A stretch of DNA of 36,947 bases, taken from Pezizomycotina sp. ARF18. Its lineage: Eukaryota; Ascomycota. The number at the start of each line of letters is the position of its first letter. The first letter of the stretch is position 1. The stretch is taken from positions 43,240-80,186 of the forward strand of contig AZLU01000099.1 in NCBI GenBank assembly GCA_002224055.1. Direction: 5' to 3'. The notes beneath the pieces are model-generated. The model was given only the letters and a program-made list of their open reading frames with translations, was not told the DNA's origin and did no database searches. Both the position numbers and the translations under genes were made by a program. Below are positions 32,295-36,947 of the stretch, piece by piece.

Positions 32295-32600
32295 GCGGTC
32301 AATGAAAGACGCATCCTTAAGTTAAAAGAATCCATACATGGCATTGAGTTTGCTGCCATACATAAATACAGACAGAACATTCCTCATAGAGGGCTCTTGA
32401 GACCCTGAGATCATTATTCGAGGATTATTGACATGACTTGGAGATCATCTTAGATTTCTGGAATCGACCTCGAAGGTTAAATAACTACTTCGTAGCTATT
32501 TTGGCTTCCTTGTCCTTGTATCAGGCTCTGAACTTGGGAATTTGTCTAGCCTTTGCAATATATGCCGCCATGCCTGGCTTTCTAGCAAGATTTCAATAAA

Positions 32601-35600
32601 CGTCAAGGATTGTGTGAAACCGGAGGGATTTCTTGCTCTCGGTGCAAGTTGATACGGCATTGTAGGTTATCTAATATCGCTTTCATTTTGGCATTAGTAT
32701 TGGATCGGTCTGGAGGTGGTAGCTATAAGACCGTGCTTCGGTATGTTTGCTGGAGATGTCAATTCATACGCTCTGACTTTACATTGTATATTGACTATTT
32801 CTCCTATTGCTAGAAGTGACATGCGATATATATTAGCAAAAATACCTGATTCCAGAAGGAGCCGTCGAAGTTTCGTCTTGTTTGGCCTTGGAGAGTGCGA
32901 GCTAGATATATATCTCCAATCATGATGCAAATTGCTCTCGCCTTCCTGTACTATATCTGCTGACGGTGCCATCCATACATATTTTACCTTCGGAAAATGC
33001 ATTGTTAACCGCTGAGTTGTGTAAATTTGGCATCTTCGGAAAAACTATCCAGTTAAGAGGAAGATCATCTTGATGAGCGTTTGGTGTGTTAGATCTTGAT
33101 ATTCCGTTAGTAACTCCAGGTGAAGCGGCATTCTACGTTGAGATAAACAATTAAATCAATTTGTAGAACAAAAAGAAAATATCAATAGTATCTTGTCATC
33201 TAGTTCGTCGAGTCTGCGGTATTGACCCTCTGTTCCAGTAGCCAGTAGCCAGCAGACCACGTATTGAGATTAATATATATCATGTTTGTTCTTAACTAAA
33301 GGTTCTTCAATGCCTCTTTGTACCATTGGCTTCGAAGTACTAGTGTTCGTGATTGAAAAATACTTATTATTAATCAATTGAGCAATCTAGTTTCCTTCTT
33401 TCTTTTTTGAATTTATTTTTTATTTTTACTATAATTCTGGAGCTTTCTATGGTTTATTTCATTTATTTGTTTTGCTCTTCAAATGATTTTGTTCAAGCAA
33501 CCAACCAAGAAAGACGAACGTAAGTACCAACTCCAAATATCTTCAAGTCAGTCCGTATCTTATAGTGTTATAACCCGACACTTCCTCCACCGCTAGTTAA
33601 AATTGAACCTTCACTACAGCAAGACATTCCTGAGCACCACTATACAATATTTTTTGCTCCGTTAGTGGTGATATCAATAGGTCAACCCATTCGCAGACAC
33701 TAGCAATAGCTCGCTCTCGTCTAAGCCTGCAATCGCACCTCGTCAGAAGAGCGACGTCTATTTTCCAACTTAAGGTCAAGAAAAAAGCTAACACTAGAGA
33801 ACTACACTTATCAGGCGCAATCGATACCAACATCTAGAGACGCTGGGATTCTTATCGGTGGAAGAGTCGAGAAAGGTATTTTGAAAATTTGAACACCGCT
33901 TCGAATAAACGCGATTAATGAAGGACCCACCTAATAAGGAACACTACCACAGAATTTCTAAAAAAAAGATTTCCTATAGAGGACGCCAAATTCTTTAACT
34001 ACAATCTTCTTCGTTTGCAGTATTAACCTCATTAGTCTCAGAGCTTTTTACCGATATCGAAACAGCGGCCCTCTGGGGCGCAACCGTTGTGTTCTCATTT
34101 CCATCTCACAAGGCTCCTGAGATGACCGCATTTAGGGCTACAATACAAAGGTATGAAAATGTCCTTGTTAGACTTCATGCTTTGAGCTATATAGTGATGA
34201 CATCTTACCTTTTGCTTACAGGCACATGATGAATATACGTCGTTCTGAAGTTCCCATGGAAACACACACAACGTAGCCGCATCGCCGCTTCTCAGCTTGA
34301 CGCTTTCGTGCCGGTATTGAAGTTGAAGCTTTATCCCCGCGTGTCCCATAGTGAGCGGTATACTTATTCATGTTGCACATGAATATCAAACGTCATACTG
34401 GGGCTCGCGTCACTAGTCGGCCGGTATGTGCTGGCTGGGATGATAACAAGAGCTTCTCCTTCCAGTTCCATTTGCGCTACTCTGTAAGGTTTTTTTTTTT
34501 TTGATCTCATTTCGATCCTTTCTATTCGCATAATAGCAATATTAATAATGATAATTGCTAGCTTCTAAGGGAAATATATGAATATGAAATGGCCCTTTTT
34601 CTGTCATTTTAAAACCCTCGTCGTCATTGACCGAAAGTGGATAATATCAAAAATTGATATGATCTTCAACCCACCCCGGAAAGGGCACATGGACAGTGAT
34701 ATCATCACCCCAGTTATTATTATTTACCACACCTTTTCACTAACTTCGGAAGCAACACAATAATAATAATAGTCCATGCTGCTAACCCTAAATCGAAGAA
34801 GAATCGATAATCATAGTTGTACTTTTTATCGATTCGATTGGCAAAGGAAATATTCTTCTTTTCCTTTTACTCCTGCTTTTTGACACACTGGTTGCAAGGT
34901 ATAAAAAAGCAGAAAGATCGGACGGGTATAATCCTCGCTGCTCTCACCTCGACAGGTATCCCGGATAGACATCGGTACTTTTGTTTTCTTCAGAGCCTCC
35001 AATTTTCACTTGATGCAACCCTTCAAACTTGGACGCTTGTGATTACTGACGTTTTTATCTTATCTATTCAGATATAGGCAACTCTCTATCAAAAGAATAA
35101 CGAGATCCACCCAGTTTTGAGATCAAAGCGGTCTCCGAAAATGCTCCTCCGAACCAAGGATATAGATTCAGTTTGCTCCCTTATTTTCTCGTCGATCTTC
35201 ACTATTTGTCTTCATGATCCAAACAAACCACCACTTTCTTTTTTTTCCCTTTTCTTTAGACTAACGTTTCTATAGTTTCTCTCATGGACAATATTTATAT
35301 TGCTTCAAGATATCCCTCGATTTTGGATATCACAAATAATCATATGAACGCATTACGGCGCGAATATACACAATACGCTCGCCGGTCCCATTGAACGTTC
35401 CTAGTGGATCGTCGTAGAAAAACGTGGCCGTATTGGGCCCAATATATATCGTCACTGCTCGTGACATTAGACGTCAATAGTCCCAAGGCTTTTCGGACAA
35501 GCATTCAATCAAATTTCGCAGTTTTCTTGTCAATTCCTTTCTTGAGCTCTGCACTTAGACTCATGGTAAGTAGTCGCGATCATCTCCAGTATGAGAGGCC

Positions 35601-36480
35601 GAATGTGGTAGATGATAGGTATCCAGAAAGAGCCACAACGCTCCTGCAGTTTCCTCAAGGATTTTGCTAGTTCAATGTCGTCTGAGATGCGGAGCCTTGT
35701 CCTACTAGGAGCAGACATTCGGGGTCTGTAGAGTCCTTTTGGCATCTCTATCTTTAGCTTCCTTGCACTCCCTTCATAGCTTAGACCAAGATGAAAGCAG
35801 AAAGCACATGAAAGAAGCATCGTGGGGGCCCACATCAGCTGTATCAGCCCATATACTTAATAGAGGTAACCAATTTGAGGTTAGTCCGCACGAACTTCGT
35901 CCCATGTTTTGGTACTTCATGCAGGTATATCGAAATAAATGAGAGCTTTTGTCCAGCTATCATTAATTGAAATATCCAATTTATCCGGTAGCACACCACT
36001 AATTTTATAATTCGACTTAGTCGTATTGTTTTTGAACCCCACCAAATACCCCAGAATAGATTAGATTCTTGCTCTATTGCAATTTAAGGACAGAAAGATT
36101 ACGTTAATTTTAAACATGATCAACGATTACTCTCTCTCGCTAAATACCTGCAACCATATCGCTCCAAATAGCCTTGGAGTGGGTGGTTAACCAATATTCA
36201 AGGCCCAATCCAGGCACGGGTCCAAATCGGTCGTGAATCGAAGGTTTACGAATTTAATCTGCGTAACAGTGAGGTCCCAGTACCGAAACACTCTTCCTCC
36301 AATTATACAATTCCACTTTTTACTAAGGAAAGAAGCAACCCTCCTTCGAGTTGTTTAAGTAAATTAAATAATAAACCAAACTCAACCATCAAGTACTTGT
36401 TGGTCTCGCGCTACTCTTAGCTTTAATATTTCGCAAGCAATTCGGGAAACAAAGAAGAACAAAATATCATACCAGCCCCC
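32601..36480. other. gene-poor AT-rich right arm; only short unassigned ORFs
   Basis: Nearly 4 kb where I could not follow any conserved protein from frame to frame, unlike the rest of the window. The better open frames are minus 32694-33002 (102 codons), minus 33597-33833 (78), plus 34817-35077 (86, one hydrophobic stretch) and minus 35530-35835 (101). None has a motif I recognise, no reverse transcriptase, integrase or transposase signature was seen, and no terminal repeats were obvious by eye. A triplicated CCAGTAG-like unit sits near 33236-33254. Confidence 0.45.
35530..35835 (-). CDS. possible unassigned 101-codon ORF
   Basis: An open frame in the gene-poor arm starting at 35835 with a hydrophobic N-terminus (MWAPTMLLSCAFCFHLGL) that could act as a signal or anchor, then a basic, helix-prone stretch with SRTRLRISDDIELAKSLRKL. 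No continuation on either side in other frames and no family match. Chance is quite possible. Confidence 0.2.
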   Translation of the reverse strand: MWAPTMLLSCAFCFHLGLSYEGSARKLKIEMPKGLYRPRMSAPSRTRLRISDDIELAKSLRKLQERCGSFWIPIIYHIRPLILEMIATTYHESKCRAQERN

Positions 36481-36947
36481 GGTAGTTGCCACCTGAGTCT
36501 TGCTGAATCAGTTCCCCTACCGTCAGCTGATGGAGCTGACCAACGCAGAAAAAAAAAATACTACTTAAGTATAGAAATGGGCCGCAACCTGGCGGGGAAG
36601 AAAGGAAAAACTCCTTCCTACGTCTCGGTGATGCCCAAAACCTCAGCTCCGAGCAGTGAGGGGAAGTAACGGCTACCTTAGTGCTTGTTCCGCCAGCCGC
36701 ACTCGGATTCCGTCTTCATGGTTCTGCGTCCCCGACCCCTTCGGTCGGCCCGCACAATGTAGCGCAATGTACGTCTTTCATGTACGCATTATGCCGATTA
36801 TGTGTCTTTTTGTCATGCGATGCCATGTCTCATGCAAATGCAGCAAGCAGCAAAACCAAAAAAAAAAAAAAAGAACGACGAGAGAAAGTACATTCAGAAT
36901 TGACAACGCCTCTTACGCTTGGGATTTTTCTACTAGGATAAGAAACG
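36481..36947. promoter_or_regulatory. GC-richer island at the right edge with two perfect hairpins
   Basis: Sequence composition changes here to GC-richer DNA. It contains a 7-bp stem (36522-36540) and a 6-bp stem (36732-36748), then pyrimidine-rich DNA and an A15 run (36858-36872). The plus open frame 36681-36941 is not clearly coding. It may be the promoter or 5' end of a gene beyond the window. Confidence 0.35.

Larger units (their letters stand above)
30983..32600. other. AT-rich region right of the CHY gene, no recognisable gene
   Basis: This holds the CHY gene promoter and then AT-rich DNA with a (TA)7-AAA-G12 junction at 31291-31318, an A21 run at 31690-31710 and a T24 run at 32271-32294. 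The plus ORF 31858-32070 (70 codons, basic) and minus ORF 32024-32212 overlap and show no domain. Pyrimidine-rich text near 31360-31440 resembles promoter sequence. Confidence 0.45.

Noticed and set aside
32694-33002. Remnant of a retrotransposon polyprotein on the minus strand
   Set aside because: No reverse-transcriptase, integrase or zinc-knuckle motif and no terminal repeats could be found; the 102-codon frame stands alone.

Overview
The window is nuclear DNA from a filamentous ascomycete (Pezizomycotina-type). The genes are eukaryotic, with short GT...AG introns. They include fungal-type MET10, two-domain glyoxalase I, the complex I assembly factor Ind1 and a fungal RWD+CHY zinc-finger protein. 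Coding blocks look GC-richer than the AT-rich, homopolymer-laden spacers. I see no bacterial, viral, CRISPR or rRNA/tRNA features.

Almost every recognisable gene is broken by scattered one- or two-base frame changes. The amino-acid blocks on both sides, including catalytic and metal-binding residues and splice sites, stay intact. This looks like uncorrected insertion/deletion error in the assembly rather than gene death, so coordinates below are gene spans, not single open reading frames. I found the genes by following conserved protein blocks from frame to frame.

Layout, left to right: a possible C-terminal fragment of an unknown gene (1-114, +); MED7 (about 638-1664, +); an AT-rich spacer; an unrecognised, probably membrane-anchored or secreted protein (about 3939-5850, +); an AT-rich spacer; MET10 sulfite reductase subunit (7622-10881, +); GLO1 glyoxalase I (11506-13455, +); a CUE+Smr protein resembling the no-go-decay nuclease Cue2 (14021-15724, -); ICP55 mitochondrial aminopeptidase (16705-18997, -); a short Lys-rich ORF of uncertain status (19221-19630, +); an ArfGAP of the Age2/SMAP type (19683-21599, -); BFR2/AATF ribosome-biogenesis factor (22139-24074, -), head-to-head with IND1 (24277-25751, +); a large multi-exon RWD+CHY zinc-finger gene (26159 to about 30982, -); and finally about 6 kb (31-36.9 kb) of AT-rich sequence with no recognisable gene.

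The genes are mostly independent housekeeping functions (transcription, sulfur assimilation, methylglyoxal detoxification, mRNA quality control, mitochondrial protein maturation, vesicle traffic, ribosome assembly, Fe-S delivery). I see no gene cluster acting as one pathway. The most informative regulatory signal is a PAC-like plus RRPE-like pair in the 202-bp divergent promoter between BFR2 and IND1, as expected for a ribosome-biogenesis gene.
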